Assembly: GCF_024679095.1 (NCBI RefSeq)
Contig: NC_066516.1
Span: 21,529,035 to 21,593,034, forward strand
Direction of reading: 5' to 3'
From: Eriocheir sinensis
Taxonomy: Eukaryota; Arthropoda; Malacostraca; Decapoda; Varunidae
DNA: 64,000 nucleotides
The notes under the pieces were generated by a model, which ran no database searches, was not told the DNA's origin, and saw nothing but the letters and a program-made list of their open reading frames with translations. Shown one piece after another: positions 46,600-58,639 of the stretch. The position numbers were made by a program, and so were the translations under genes. Every line of letters begins with the position of its first letter. Position 1 is the stretch's first letter.

Positions 46600-47150
46600 C
46601 TCCCATCAAGCCCCTCGCATCCTCCAACGCAACCAGTCATTACCGTGGGCAAGAGAGTCGCACGTGTGGTTGTTTGGCCAGCTGACTCATATCTGCGGTA
46701 GGTGTTAAGAGTAGCACACCTCTCGCCGCCCAGTCAAAGCAGCTCAGAGGAAAAGAAGATAAACACGACTGTCTATACCCCCGATCCGAGGCAGACCAAG
46801 GATTCGTGTGTTAACCCCCTAACCGACCCCCTCCCCGACCCCTCCCTCCGACCCCCCCCCTTAACTGCGTGTTCTTCGTCTTCGTCCTTCAGTTTCACGC
46901 CGCCATGGTAACGCTGCGGAACCTCACGAGTTAGTTCAGATCGCATTTTTTTGTTTTGTTTTTATTAATTTCAACTCAAAAGCTCCCCCATCAACTCGTA
47001 CCTACGCATCTAAACTTTGATTTCTTGTCTTTTTATTATTTTTTTCCTCATTTCTTACGCCCACATAAACTTCGGTGCTGTCAACTCGGCGCCAGGAATT
47101 AATTATCTTGACTTCCGTACCTTATTAGACGACCTCCTCCTTTACCTGTG
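46600..47150. other. Unassigned stretch
   Basis: No repeat family or protein seen. Confidence 0.4.
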
Positions 47151-47156
47151 TACTCC

Positions 47157-47290
47157 CCTCCTCCTCCTCCTCCTCCTCCTCCTCCTCTGCTCCATATAAT
47201 AATAATAATGAGGAGGAGGAGGAGGATAATGGTAATAAATAATGATAATAATAATAATAATAAAAATAAAAATAATAATAATGATGCCAT
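47157..47290 (+). repeat. TCC, GGA and AAT trinucleotide arrays
   Basis: TCC at 47157-47187, GAGGAG at 47210-47226, AAT/AAAT at 47230-47283. Confidence 0.92.
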
Positions 47291-47721
47291 AAAATCCAGT
47301 ATTACTCTCTATCTATCTATTATTATTCTCAACCTACATCTATCTTTCTCTCCCCTTTTTAACCCTCTATTTGTATGTGTATATGAACAAGAGATTACAG
47401 CTATCATTTACCTCTCTCCCTACACACAAAAAAGTAAGACAAGGTGGTGGTGCGTAAGGAGGGAGAAAGGAGGACTATATAGGGTGAGGAAGACGGGTAT
47501 AAGGACGCAAAGAAGGGCGGCATTGTCAGTAACATCAACCAACAACATCACCACGGACCTTGACTTCCCTCCCGATAGCCTTTGATAGCTAGACGAGGAC
47601 GCGGACTGAGAATCGACGCCCAAGACCGAAGGGAACCGACGTACCAGCGCGGAGAACCAAACCTTAGTGAGGGCGAAACGAGCGTGGATTTTGGTGTCTT
47701 TCTCTCTCTCTCTCTCTGGCC

Positions 47722-47876
47722 TCCTCCTCCTCCTCCTCCCTCAAACCTCCCTTACCTCTCACTCTTCCTCCTTCTCCCGTATATCCATTCTCCTCCTCCT
47801 CCTCCTCCTCCCTCAAACCTCCCTTACCTCTCACTCTCCCTCCTTCTCCCGTATATCCATTCTCCGCCTCCTCCTC
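47722..47876 (+). repeat. Near-perfect tandem duplication of about 71 bp
   Basis: CCTCAAACCTCCCTTACCTC through CCCGTATATCCATTCTCC occurs twice with one or two differences, each copy preceded by TCC triplets. Confidence 0.92.
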
Positions 47877-47899
47877 CGTCATCCTCTCCGTCCCTATGT

Positions 47900-48760
47900 A
47901 CTTCTATAGCAAGTTGAAAGGCTCCATGTCAACCCTCGCTGCTAACAATGAGGACAACCTTCGCCTAGCTCCTCATGACCCGCCTTCCCTCCAACGAATG
48001 CGTATATGCACCTCACACACACACACACACACACGCACACGGGAGATAAGGTAACGCATGACAGTCACACGGCGTCCACCAAGTCCACGCGCCTCTCCCC
48101 GCCCAAGTTGCCGTCGCCCCCCACAGCCGTTGCCCCACCGAAGGAGAATGGGACAGGCGGGCAGGGAGATCTTCATTGTGGCGTTAAGGTGGCTTTTCCC
48201 TCCCACTGTGGCCGCGGCGATGGGAGGCGAAGGGAGTGGAGGAAATGTGTGGAGGGAGGAGGATGTGCGGTGAAGCGGAGGGAAAAAGAAAAAGCGAAAT
48301 ATTGTTCTTGTGGGAGTGGAGGGAGGAGATTCATGTACTTGGTTAATGAGTCGTAGCATTGCAGACTTATAAAACAAACGCACTGCTTTTTCCTCGTTTT
48401 CCCTTGCTCGTTCAAGTGAAATTTGTTGACTGTCTAGGATGTGAACGAGACGCCGCTGCCCAGGACCGTTAACCGCACGCCTGCAGTACCAAGGCAACAA
48501 TGGTTTATGGTGGCGGCAGATGCAGGAATCCTCGCGCCCGTCCGCACCAGGGATTGCATTTTACGCTGCCGCCGCTGTCCACACCACCTGCGCCTCCGTC
48601 AGTCGTTACTCATATCCCAACGGTCAGATATACAAGCATTTCTAGTAATAATTCTCTTAGTCTTGAAGAAGCGATGAAACCAACTTATCAAAAGGAAAAG
48701 TAAGTGAGAGGGAGCAGTTTGAACATAAATTGCTCCAGAATGGGTAAGCAAAAGGAGTCA
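47900..48760. other. Unassigned stretch with a short AC array
   Basis: AC at 48015-48034. 48050-48620 is GC-richer and non-repetitive, with frames up to 175 codons on the - strand that show no recognisable protein. Confidence 0.4.
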
Positions 48761-48940
48761 AAAATATTGAATTTTTTTAAATGCTTGCCAAATAAAGTGT
48801 TGCCGTGGACAATCGTTGTATTCGACATTTTCCAGTGGTGGGCCGAGTAACCACAAAACAGCAGAAATAAAACAAAAAATGCAGCCGTTCCTAATATTCT
48901 CTTTGTATTTAACCATGACAGCACTTATTGGAATTCCACA

Positions 48941-49196
48941 GAGGAGGAGGTGGAAGAGGAGGAGGAGGAGGAGAAGGAGGAGGAGGAGGAGGAGGAGAAG
49001 GAGAAGGAGGAGGAGGAGGAGGAGGAGGAGGAGGAGGAGAAGGAGGAGGAGGAGGAGGAGGAGGAGGAGGAGGAGAAGGAGGAGGAGGAGGAGGAGAAGA
49101 AGGAGGAGGAGGAGGAGGAGGAGGAGGAGGAGGAGGAGAAGGAGGAGGAGGAGGAGGAGGAGGAGGAGGAGGAGGAGGAGGAGGAGGAGGAGGAGG
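48941..49196 (+). repeat. (GGA)n array with GAA variants, 256 bp
   Basis: About 85 triplets, mostly GGA, with AGAAGG variants every 20-60 bp. Its three frames per strand give poly-Glu, poly-Gly, poly-Arg, poly-Leu and poly-Ser. It interrupts the LINE fragment. Confidence 0.96.
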
Positions 49197-49765
49197 TGAT
49201 TTCTTCTTGTTCTATTTGATCGATCAACTGTGAAGTAATCTTCCCCATTAATATCACTGAATCCTTTAAACATTTTAAACACTTCTATTAGATCGCCTCG
49301 CATTCTTCGTTTTGATAGGCTGAATAAATTTACTTCTTTAAGCCTTTGTTCATATGATAAATTTCTCAACCTAGGAATCATCTTTGTTACTCTTCGTTGA
49401 ACCCGTTCCAACTTTTCTATGTCTTTTCTGTAATAAGGAGACCAAAACTGTACACAGTACTCTAGACGGGGTCGAACCAACGAATTATACAGTTTTAATA
49501 TCACTTTTTCCGATTTATTATTAAAGACTCGTCCGATGAAGCCAACCAATTTGTTTGCAGTTTTAACTACCTCTGAACAATGCTGACCGGGCTTTAAATC
49601 GCTTGATATAGTGATTCCAAGATCCTTTTCTTTACTTACTGCAGAAAGTTGTTGGCCATTCATTACGTACCGAACGCGATTGTTATTTTTTCCGATGTGC
49701 AACACTTTACATTTGTCAACGTTAAATTTCATTTGCCATTGATTGGCCCAACGTGCAAGTCGATC
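48941..49765 (-). mobile_element. CR1-like LINE reverse-transcriptase fragment, broken by a GGA array
   Basis: On the - strand an open frame from 49765 (ATG at 49732) down to 49197 encodes about 190 residues typical of the part after the catalytic YADD box of CR1/jockey-like LINE reverse transcriptases. Motifs include M-K-F-N-V-D-K-C-K-V-L-H, E-K-D-L-G-I, L-Y-N-S-L-V-R-P-R-L-E-Y and R-R-M-R-G-D-L-I-E-V-F-K. The catalytic core is absent: a stop at 49766-49768 marks where the similarity ends, consistent with 5' truncation. At 49196 the frame runs into a 256-bp (TCC)n array read as poly-Leu, so the C-terminal W-N-x-L segment is missing. The frame has no internal stop over its conserved part. It is not a host gene. 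Confidence 0.88.
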
Positions 49766-49789
49766 TTATTGGTGACAATTATGTCTAAT

Positions 49790-50165
49790 GAGTCAGTGGG
49801 AAGATGAGAAAGACTAACATCAGGGAAAAGAAGTAAAAATAAAGTAACATCAGAAATAAGGAGATGGGAAAAGGACAAGAGAGCAACATCAAAAGGAGGA
49901 GGAGAAGGTGGAGATGAGGGAATCAGGTGGAGGAAGAAGAAGAGGAGGAGGAGAAGGAGGAGGAGGAGGAGGAGGAGGAGGAAGTAAGGGCAACACCAGA
50001 TGGAAAAGGAGGACGACTGTGGTGGACATGAGGGCAACATCATATAAAAAAGAAATAGGAGGTTAGGGCATCATCATAAGGCCGAAGAGGTGGCGGACGT
50101 GAGAGCAACATCAGATGAAGGAGGATGTTGCGGACGTGAGGGCAGCATCAGAGGGAGAGATGGAG
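49790..50165 (+). repeat. Degenerate minisatellite with GAGGGCAACATCAGA core
   Basis: The core recurs near 49813, 49840, 49880, 49985, 50030, 50100 and 50135, with GGA triplets between (49930-49983). Confidence 0.75.
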
Positions 50166-50462
50166 GTGACCAGGGCAGGGTAGGGCAGTGGGGGATAGGC
50201 AGGGGCGGCAGGGGGCGTCCTCTGTCCTAACACCGGCGTGACAACAGCATGAAGAGCGCCGCTATTTTGCCGCGACAGCACAATGCCAAACCAGCAGCTA
50301 ACAGCCAGCGCGCGCCCCCCTATCACCTCATCATCGCATAGTAGCGCCGCCTTGCCCCCTACACAGCATTATAAGGACGCCACACAGCCCAACGCAGCCC
50401 AACAGCCTCGACACAGACCCTCGCCCTTTCCTTGTCACGGCAGCCCCTCACCCCGAAAGGCA

Positions 50463-50545
50463 AACGTTCAGGTGGCTTAGAGATTCTTGAACAGGAAGAA
50501 GTAACATGGGTGTAGCATGGGTTCAAGTCCCACCAAAACACACCG
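50463..50545 (+). other. tRNA-like segment, probably a SINE head or decayed tRNA
   Basis: GCATGGGTTCAAGTCCCACC (50513-50532) matches a tRNA T-arm/B box. The upstream GGTGGCTTAGAGATTC is only weakly A-box-like and no acceptor stem pairs, so a working tRNA is unlikely. Confidence 0.35.
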
Positions 50546-50569
50546 AGTTTTCAAGCCATCGCCGCGTTG

Positions 50570-51000
50570 AAGAAAAGGAGGAGAGAGTGAAACGTTAAAG
50601 GAGAAGAAAGGAAGGAAAAAGACTCAGTAGAATGAGGAAAATGTAATGACACGTACTAGGAAAATGAGGGAAGGAGGGGAATGAAGCAGAGAAGAAAGGA
50701 AGGAAGGAAGGAAAATGAAAAGGAAGTGGAGAAAACTAAGAGAAAAAAATAAAACAGGAAAATCCAAAAAAAAAATAGAAGAGAAAGGGAGAACAAGCTG
50801 CAGAAGGGAAAAAGGTGGAAAACGAAAATAAAAATAAAACTAAAAATATAAACGACAGAAGGACGAGGGAGAGATGGTAGGAAGGGGAGAAAAACTGGAA
50901 AAAGAGAAGGACACCACGATAAAAAAAAAGGTAAAGAAAGGCTTAGAGGGGAGAAAATAAAAATATGAAACGAGGGAAGCGAAGGGGAGAAAAAGGAAGG
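50570..51000 (+). repeat. Purine-rich tract
   Basis: GGAAGGAA and AAAATAAAA-rich DNA, non-coding. Confidence 0.75.
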
Positions 51001-51025
51001 ACTGAAAAGCGTATAGGTGAGAGGA

Positions 51026-51097
51026 AGGCAAGGCAAGGCAAGGCAAGGCAAGGCAAGGCAAGGGAAGGGAAGGGAAGGGAAGGGAAGGGAAGGGAAA
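51026..51097 (+). repeat. (GGCAA)n passing into (GGGAA)n
   Basis: About seven GGCAA units are followed by about seven GGGAA units. A single C-to-G change spread through one half would explain it. Confidence 0.95.
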
Positions 51098-51323
51098 TTA
51101 GAGCAACTAACCGTTGTGTCTTTCTGAAAACACTACACATACATTTTACAGAGACATGGTTAAATACCGGCCGTATATTTCCACATTTAGCGACTAAAAA
51201 CGCAGCCAGATTGCTATCGTTGTGTACCTTTAGTATAATCCCTTTGGGGCGCTTCGCCGTAATAAACGGAGGCTTTGAAAAGGTTGTCAGGCAATTACTT
51301 TATTTTCGGATTTAAGTGGAGGC

Positions 51324-51917
51324 CTAATTTTTCTCGCTGTGAATATGAAATGACTCGCCACTGCGTCCAGACACCAGGACAGGGTGACTGCTTGAAGGGG
51401 AACGCCAGACACATAAACAGGACCCAATGTATCCGTAACCCCGTGGCCATGAGAGAGAGGACAACCTATTGGAGGGGTGAACACTGAGGCCCAACACCAT
51501 CAAACACCCCTCACCTTCACCTCCCCACACCAAGGAAGGGCAGAGGACTGACACATCACGAGCACAACGGCAGCTCAACATAATCCACATTGTAAAGCTC
51601 CACAAGACGATAAAAATACACGTCATTATCCATTTTTCATAATCAAGATCAGCCATAGCGATATTATTAACCTTAGAGGAACCTGACCGCGCTGAGGGGC
51701 CGGAGATTATGCCCGGCGGAACGAAGCTCAGCAACAATGGGCGTGAATAGGGCGGAGGACAAACGCTGACGTGGATGAGGAGAGGAACTGGCCGGGCGAG
51801 GGGCGGGGTGACGAGGCGGGAGGACGAGGTGACGGCACGCGGTGGTACAGCCTTGGGCCTCACATCCTTGGGGCTCGGGGTGAACTCATATACCCTGCTG
51901 ATATCCCCTTGTGTCAC
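51324..51917 (-). other. Unassigned 197-codon open frame, doubtful
   Basis: A non-repetitive - strand frame that opens with an alternative (non-ATG-dependent) start. Residues around the middle contain one hydrophobic helix (W-I-M-T-C-I-F-I-V-L-W-S-F). No family is recognised, Ser/Pro content is high, and no splice sites stand out. More likely chance than gene. Confidence 0.15.
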
Positions 51918-51939
51918 TCCGTAGAGGCTCAGAGTCCCC

Positions 51940-52580
51940 CTGTGGCCTTGTGCCTATATAAGTACTATGGGTGAGGGGTGGGTGTTGGGGGTATGGATTG
52001 ATTGGTGCGCGTGTGATTGGAGCAGATTTGAAAAGTATGGTGGGAGTGGTTAAATGTAGAGTATGTGATATATGAGAAGAGTCGTATGTGGAGGATCTTA
52101 TAATACGCTAATCACGACATCTATAGACGTTTAAGTACTATGAGTGTGTGCGGTGGAAGGGGGTTGGATTGACGGGTGCATGGCTGAAGGAGATTTGAAA
52201 GGTATTTGTATGTAGTTTGAGAAGAGGGGCATGTGGAGCTCTTTATGCTATGCTAGCCATGACGCCTGAAGAGGTAGGAGTATTGTGAATGTGTGACGGT
52301 GAGGCTGATGGTGTGGATTGACGCGTGCGTGGCTGGAGTATAGATTTGAAACGTATGGGAGGACTGGGTTAGGGTAGAGCGGGTAGAGTATGTGATTTGA
52401 AAAGAGGGGTGTGTTGAGCTCCTTATACTATGCTAGCCATGACGCCTGAAGAGGTATAAGCATTATTAGTGTGTGTGGGATATTTAAAACTACTTTAAGG
52501 TAAAATATGGGACCTGAGAAAAAGGATATGTGCAGGCCTCTATACTACGCTACCCACTAGGCCTAAATAGTTCAACAAAA
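51940..52580 (+). repeat. Satellite-like tandem repeat, 3-4 units of 140-180 bp
   Basis: Units start near 51953, 52130, 52272 and 52452. Shared words are AAGTACTATGAGTGTGTG, GGATTGACGCGTGCGTGGCT, AGATTTGAAA, AGAGTATGTGAT, GAAGAGG and CTATGCTAGCCATGACGCCT. The third and fourth units are the closest. Confidence 0.85.
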
Positions 52581-53053
52581 AAACAGAAAAAAGAAAAAAC
52601 AAATACTAACTAAACCCAAACCGTGACTTACACTTACATAAAGGAGGAGGAAGATTTTAAGAGAATGCGAGGAGGATTAGGGCCAGTTTTCCTCTCATCT
52701 GATTCTAAAGTGGTTGACCTTGATACCTGTAGCGCTCATTAGCTGACTCGCAGGTGTGATGAAGATGGGCCGATAAGAGAGCCACCTGCAGGGTTAGGGC
52801 TACAAGGGGTGTGGGAGAGAAGAGGGGCGGCGACGGCGGTGGATATATGGGGGCGAGATGGTAAGGGGTGGCGGGGTATGGGAAGGGTCGGTATAGGATA
52901 AGAGTGAGCATGATGATGATGGAGGTGATAGGGATGTATGGATGAGGGTCAAGACAGCGATGGTGAGCGGTGTCGATGGGGTTAATAGGGTGGGGATAAT
53001 GGAGGTGCTGGTAGGGGGAGTGGGCGTGAGACAGCGTGAGGGTGAAGCTGGAG

Positions 53054-53247
53054 CACCGTTGCCAGATTATCGTACTCAGAGCATAGTTTTTACCGGTTTC
53101 TGACGCATAACTATTCCCAAGAATCATCAGGAATTAATTATTTTAACGATAATTATAACTGAATCTCGTTATTGGGGCCCAGGAGACAGTTTTGGGATCG
53201 GAAGTTGGTAAGTATAAGAGGCTGAGTACGATAATTTGACAACGTTG
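53054..53247. mobile_element. Inverted-repeat MITE, copy 5
   Basis: The left end reads CCGTTGCCAGATTATCGTA and the right end, reversed, reads CAACGTTGTCAAATTATCG. The two ends remain partly complementary inward past GTACTCAG, over about 25-30 bp. The core is AT-rich (TTATTTTAACGATAATTATA). It is non-coding, and four more copies occur in the window. Superfamily and target-site duplication could not be fixed. Confidence 0.8.
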
Positions 53248-53588
53248 AGCTGCCAGAGTGGGTGAGTGAGGGGAGATGACGGTGGAAGGACTGGCAATAG
53301 GTGGAACATTAAGTGGGAGAAGAGGTGGTAGGTGTGATGGGGTCCTATGATACCTGGCCCGTGAGGTTGCATATAACTCACCTGTGCGGCCTTCCCCTCT
53401 TACCTATGCAGCCTCCTCCCCCTTCACTAATCACCCCTTTCCCACCCGCTGCATTTACCCCCTCCCTATTCCCCCCCCCCTCCCCCCCCCACACACACAA
53501 CATAGCAAGAGCGTAACCTTCACCATGGAATACAAACACACAACCTGGAGTCGCCTCACGTACACACGCACACGCACGCACACGCACG

Positions 53589-53589
<1 letters not shown>

Positions 53590-53636
<47 letters not shown>

Positions 53637-53714
53637 ATCAAACATCCCATGACGAGGACGTGATGTTTTGCCGCTCCACGAAGGGGGCTGCATGGCGTCC
53701 CTCTATGTGCAACG

Positions 53715-53755
<41 letters not shown>
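53590..53755 (+). repeat. Two (AC)n arrays
   Basis: GCAC/AC at 53567-53634 and AC at 53717-53755. Confidence 0.95.
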
Positions 53756-53756
<1 letters not shown>

Positions 53757-53872
53757 GAATAACAGACAGATTGATTTAGTGTTTCCCATGTATATATATA
53801 GAACGGCGTGCTCAGGATAATGGACGTGTGTTGCAGAAAGACCAGAAACACACAACTGTATAGGGAATAAAT

Positions 53873-54217
<345 letters not shown>

Positions 54218-55185
54218 GGAAGATAAGAAAAATGAGATACAAACACATACAGACAAGTACAAAGAGAGACAGACAGACAGAGGCAAAGAGGAAATGACGC
54301 AACCGCCACCGTCTCCAACATGAGAGAGCAGGGAAGGATCAGCAGGGAAGGATCAGCAGGAGGAGGCAGGCAGGAGGAAAGACAGCTCAAGCGACGAGGA
54401 GGAGGACACTCGAGAAGGCGTCGCGCAAAATTGGATGGCTGTCACGGGCGAGGTGTCAAGAGCTTCGACGTTTTCGCTCTTTTCCTTACGAGATTTCAGA
54501 CACTGGAGACAAGAACTGGTGATACAAAATGCAGGAGCTCCACCACCACCAAATGAAAATTCTCGGGAGCTTGTGCAGAGAGAGAAAGACAAGAGACAGA
54601 CAGACCGACGTGTGATAGACAGGCAGACATGAAGAGACGGCTGGGTGCATTAGTGATAGTTTTCTTTACTGGATAACGCGCTTCCTCGTCGGTGGTGATT
54701 GGTAAAATGTGTCACGAGAGTCAAGATCTTGGGAACTATATATGGGTTAAGATGGATAAATATGGGTTAGGTTGTTGCGAAGATGTGGCATTCAAGACAG
54801 CAAGGGCGTCAAAACTTAAGGATCAGAGTGGTAGAAGGGAGTCTGGGATGAGCATAATGAGGGCGAACTGAGGAGATAAAAAGTTCGACAAGTGGGAAGA
54901 CAAGGGTGTGGCATATTATTAAGTACAGAAATGGCTAGGAATGGGCATAGGATAGGCTCAGACGCTAGGAGGAGGGTGTGGCGCTGAGGACTTCATGGCC
55001 ACCAGGTTTTACAGGTTCGGTGTTGCAAAAAAAGTAGAAAAATATATAAAAAATAATTGATGGGCTTCCTCTTTAGAAATGGCCCACCCTATCGTCCATT
55101 AATCTATAAACTATAAAAAAATAAATCATGTTGCAATTTTTTAGAGTTAATACACCTGAATCAGACTCTGTGGGAGACCATCACC

Positions 55186-55262
55186 GTGTCATCACCACCA
55201 CCACCACCACAATCACCACCACCCCACTGCCGCCATCACCACCGTCACCACCACCACGAAAC
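55186..55262 (+). repeat. CAC trinucleotide tract
   Basis: Imperfect CCA repeats. Confidence 0.88.
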
Positions 55263-55379
55263 CGCAACTCAGCACGCGAAACTCTAATGAAGTGCAATAT
55301 GTCTGTCTGTGTGTATGTCTTTCTGTCCGTGTCTGTCTGTCAGTGTGTGGGAGGCGGGGGGGGGAGGTAGGGGGGGGGG

Positions 55380-56130
55380 GGAAATGAGTGCTTCTTTCGC
55401 CTCTTCTTTTTTCTATATTATTTTTCTGCTTATTTTCTTTGTTTTTTTTTATCCTGCGTCAGACTTTTCCTTTTCGTCCCCCACTATACATTTTTCCTCT
55501 CCCTCCTCCTTTTTTTTCTCTCATTCCTCTCTTCTGTTTACTTTTCATCTCCTCCTCCTCCTCCTCCTCCTCCTCCTACTCCTACTCTTCTTTCTCCTTC
55601 TTCCAGGCTCGTTTCCTCCCTGTTTGTGTGTTCCCAGAGGCGCCGCGTCAGGCTTTGTAAGGAGACACGAACGCCTCTCACTTAGCGGAGGGTTAAGGGC
55701 CGCCGCCGAGGGACTCATTCATTACCTCGCCACTTGATGCTGAGCTCCTGCTGATGGGGGAGGAAACAGAGTGGGGCCGGCAGCGGGGTGGGACGGCAGG
55801 TGGGCAGGCAGGTAAATGGATGAAGGGACAGGACATCATGCTCTATACTTTTACTTTCTTCTTACTTTTACTTTCTTTCTCTTCATTTCTTTTTCTCTAT
55901 TTTCCTTCCTTTCTTTTTTTCATTCTTTCTTTCTTTATTTATTTATTTATTTATTCATTTCTTCTTTTATTTCAGTTCTCAGTTCTTCCCTTCTCTTTCT
56001 TCTCCAATTTTCTTATTTACCTTATGATTTATTCTTCTCTGTTTCTCTTTCTTTCTTTCTTTTTCTCTTCCTCTTCCTCTCTTCTGTCTCTCTTTCTCTC
56101 TCTCTCTCGATCCCAGTTTCTTGTTGCCGT
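55380..56130 (+). repeat. T/C-rich low-complexity tract
   Basis: TTTCTTTC-rich sequence with (TCC)9 at 55549-55577 and (TTTA) units at 55935-55955. Confidence 0.8.
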
Positions 56131-56324
56131 CTTTTATAACTTTTTTTTTCCCCTCAACACTTCGCCATAACTGTGAACACCATTTTTTCCTTCCTCCTCC
56201 TCAGCTTCGTGACGGCGAGCTGATGTTATCTTTTGTCTACGCGTGTTTGAATAAGTTTTTCTGCTGTTTTTATTTCCTACATTTTATAGTCTGCCTTTTT
56301 GCCCGTGTGTGTTTGTGTATGTAT

Positions 56325-56550
56325 GGATATCACCGTTTTAGCTTGTCTTTGTTCGTCTGTCCGTCTGTGCCTGTATGTATTTATGACGGTTTTTGTTTGT
56401 CTTTGTTCGTCTCTCTGTCCTCTCTTACTTCCTGAATCACTGTGCCTGTCTGTGCCATCCTGCCTACTGATATCTGTCGGAGTTTGTTTGTCTTCCTGGT
56501 TGTATGTCTTGTATGTCTGTTTGTATGTCCTGTTTGTATGTCTATATGTC
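56325..56550 (+). repeat. TTTGTCTTTGTTCGTCTG-type tandem repeat
   Basis: GCTTGTCTTTGTTCGTCTGT near 56342 recurs near 56394. TGTATGTCCTGTT words follow to 56545. Confidence 0.7.
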
Positions 56551-56803
56551 TGCTCTCCTTTCCTCATAAGGTTCATTTTAATATCTTGACTTGTTCCTTC
56601 TCACTCCCACACCCAACATCTGCACGACCACTTCCTGCTCGAATTCCAACCACTCCCTCCCTCCCGCCGTCACTCGCTCACTCAGGATGTAAGAAGGTTA
56701 AGCATATGCACGTTTTTACATTTATATTTTCACCATTAAGGAAAAATATGTGACGAGTTAAAAGTTTTGGAGTAAATCCTTTTGAAAACTGAGGTATAGA
56801 TAG

Positions 56804-56804
<1 letters not shown>

Positions 56805-56890
<86 letters not shown>
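56805..56890 (+). repeat. (AC)43 microsatellite
   Basis: A perfect array. Confidence 0.97.
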
Positions 56891-56891
<1 letters not shown>

Positions 56892-57000
56892 TGCACAGAT
56901 GAAACACGAGCAAACACAATTCTAATACAAGCACTAAAGCAATAAATAAATATGAATAGTATCGCACATCAAACCCACTAAAACAACAATAAGTGAACCA

Positions 57001-57147
<147 letters not shown>

Positions 57148-57394
57148 GATAAACTGAATGCCTTTATTACCGTTGAATAATTAAATTTTTCAGTAAGCCT
57201 GTCTATCATTTACCTATCTATTTATTTATCCATTTATCTATCTCCCTTTTTTCATCCATTGTCCACGTTGGCTTTGGCCGTCACAAGCCAGCTCAGGACA
57301 TGCCACGTTGGGCTCAGGTGCTCAGTAAACTCATTAATGTGTTGTCCCTCACCTTGTGTTGGCCTGCTGACGTGCCCAGAATGGATGCTTGGCT

Positions 57395-57397
<3 letters not shown>

Positions 57398-57428
<31 letters not shown>
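57398..57428 (+). repeat. (TG)15 microsatellite
   Basis: A perfect array. Confidence 0.94.
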
Positions 57429-57613
57429 TACGTCACCCTCGTTGTATGTCGTATGGAGGAGGCGTGCGGCTGTTCCTGGAGGTTGCTTGTTCGGGGTCGT
57501 TTTGCGTCACTCATCATCAGGTACAAACAAACCCATACGAAGCCGCTGCGGAAACACGACATACATACAATGGTGTTTACAGGCGCGGCAGAAGAGAACA
57601 AGCGCCCCTGACT

Positions 57614-57912
57614 GATGTGTGACCGCGGGTGGGGGCAAGCAAGGGGAAGGGTTGGGGAGAGGAGGGGAGAGAAACAGTGAGTGGGGAGGGTGGGGGAGGG
57701 GAGCGAGGGGCAATGGGGAGTGAGATATGTGGGGGTCATATACGCAGTGCCACACCACACAAACTCCCGAGAAATATGTGACCCCGGGAGGAGGCAAGCA
57801 AGGGGAGGGAGGGACGAGAGAGACGGAACAGTGAGTGGAGAGGGATGGGGAGGGTTAGGGAGGGAAGGTGGAACAATGTGTAAGACTTGTGGGGGTCATA
57901 TACGCATTGCCC
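57614..57912 (+). repeat. Tandem duplication of about 160 bp
   Basis: ATGTGTGACCGCGGGTGGGG...GTGGGGGTCATATACGCAGT (57616-57750) matches ATATGTGACCCCGGGAGGAG...GTGGGGGTCATATACGCATT (57774-57909). Confidence 0.88.
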
Positions 57913-58009
57913 TTCTCACACGCCCACACCTGACGCAAAAGGGCACCGTACACTCCTTAAAAGACAGCACTAAGGACGCCTACCCCGCGCCACCTTGCAA
58001 GCCAAACAC

Positions 58010-58280
58010 CCGCGTATATATATAGTGATTCAGGGCCACACGAAGACCCCAAACCGCCGAGAAATTGAAACACGAACACCTTACGTTTCGCTCTGTTTAA
58101 AGTGACGTCGAATCAAGGAGAGGACCGGTCCACTCTTTCAGGCGTGCAACTATACCTCACGCCCTCCCCACGACCATCCATTTACATATATAGATGTTCG
58201 AGGCCACACAGGCAAAGGTATTGGGGCACGGGTATTGGAACCACGATGATGTACTTCTGATTTGTTGAGCGTGACGTCAG
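58010..58280 (+). repeat. Weak duplication with GTGACGTC cores
   Basis: TATATAGTGATTC/GAGGCCACAC... and GTGACGTCGAATCAAGGAGA near 58013-58120 have counterparts near 58190-58285. Strongly diverged. Confidence 0.4.
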
Positions 58281-58639
58281 GAAAGGCAAACACCATGAGT
58301 CGCTGTTCAAATTGTCTTCCACCTGCATCTGTTCCACCTCTTCCACCTATCCATCACACCTTGCATAATATCATTCTTTCCTATTAATCTTTTCCTATTT
58401 ATCTTTTCCTGTATTCTGTATTGTATGTTTTTTTGTATGTATATCTTTTTATAGTTTATGTAGTTATTTTTTATATAGATTTATTCTGCCCTTTGAATAG
58501 GCAGCACACGACAGTGCATCTTTGGGTTTGTAAATAGTATATATGTATCTATGTTTAAATAAAAAAATTGACCTCTCTTTGGGCCATTCTTCTCTATTTT
58601 CATCACCCTATTCCTACCCATTCCACTTCCCTCACATCT

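Noticed and set aside
48816..49233. Poly-Arg, poly-Gly, poly-Glu and poly-Ser frames
   Set aside because: All come from one (GGA)n array.
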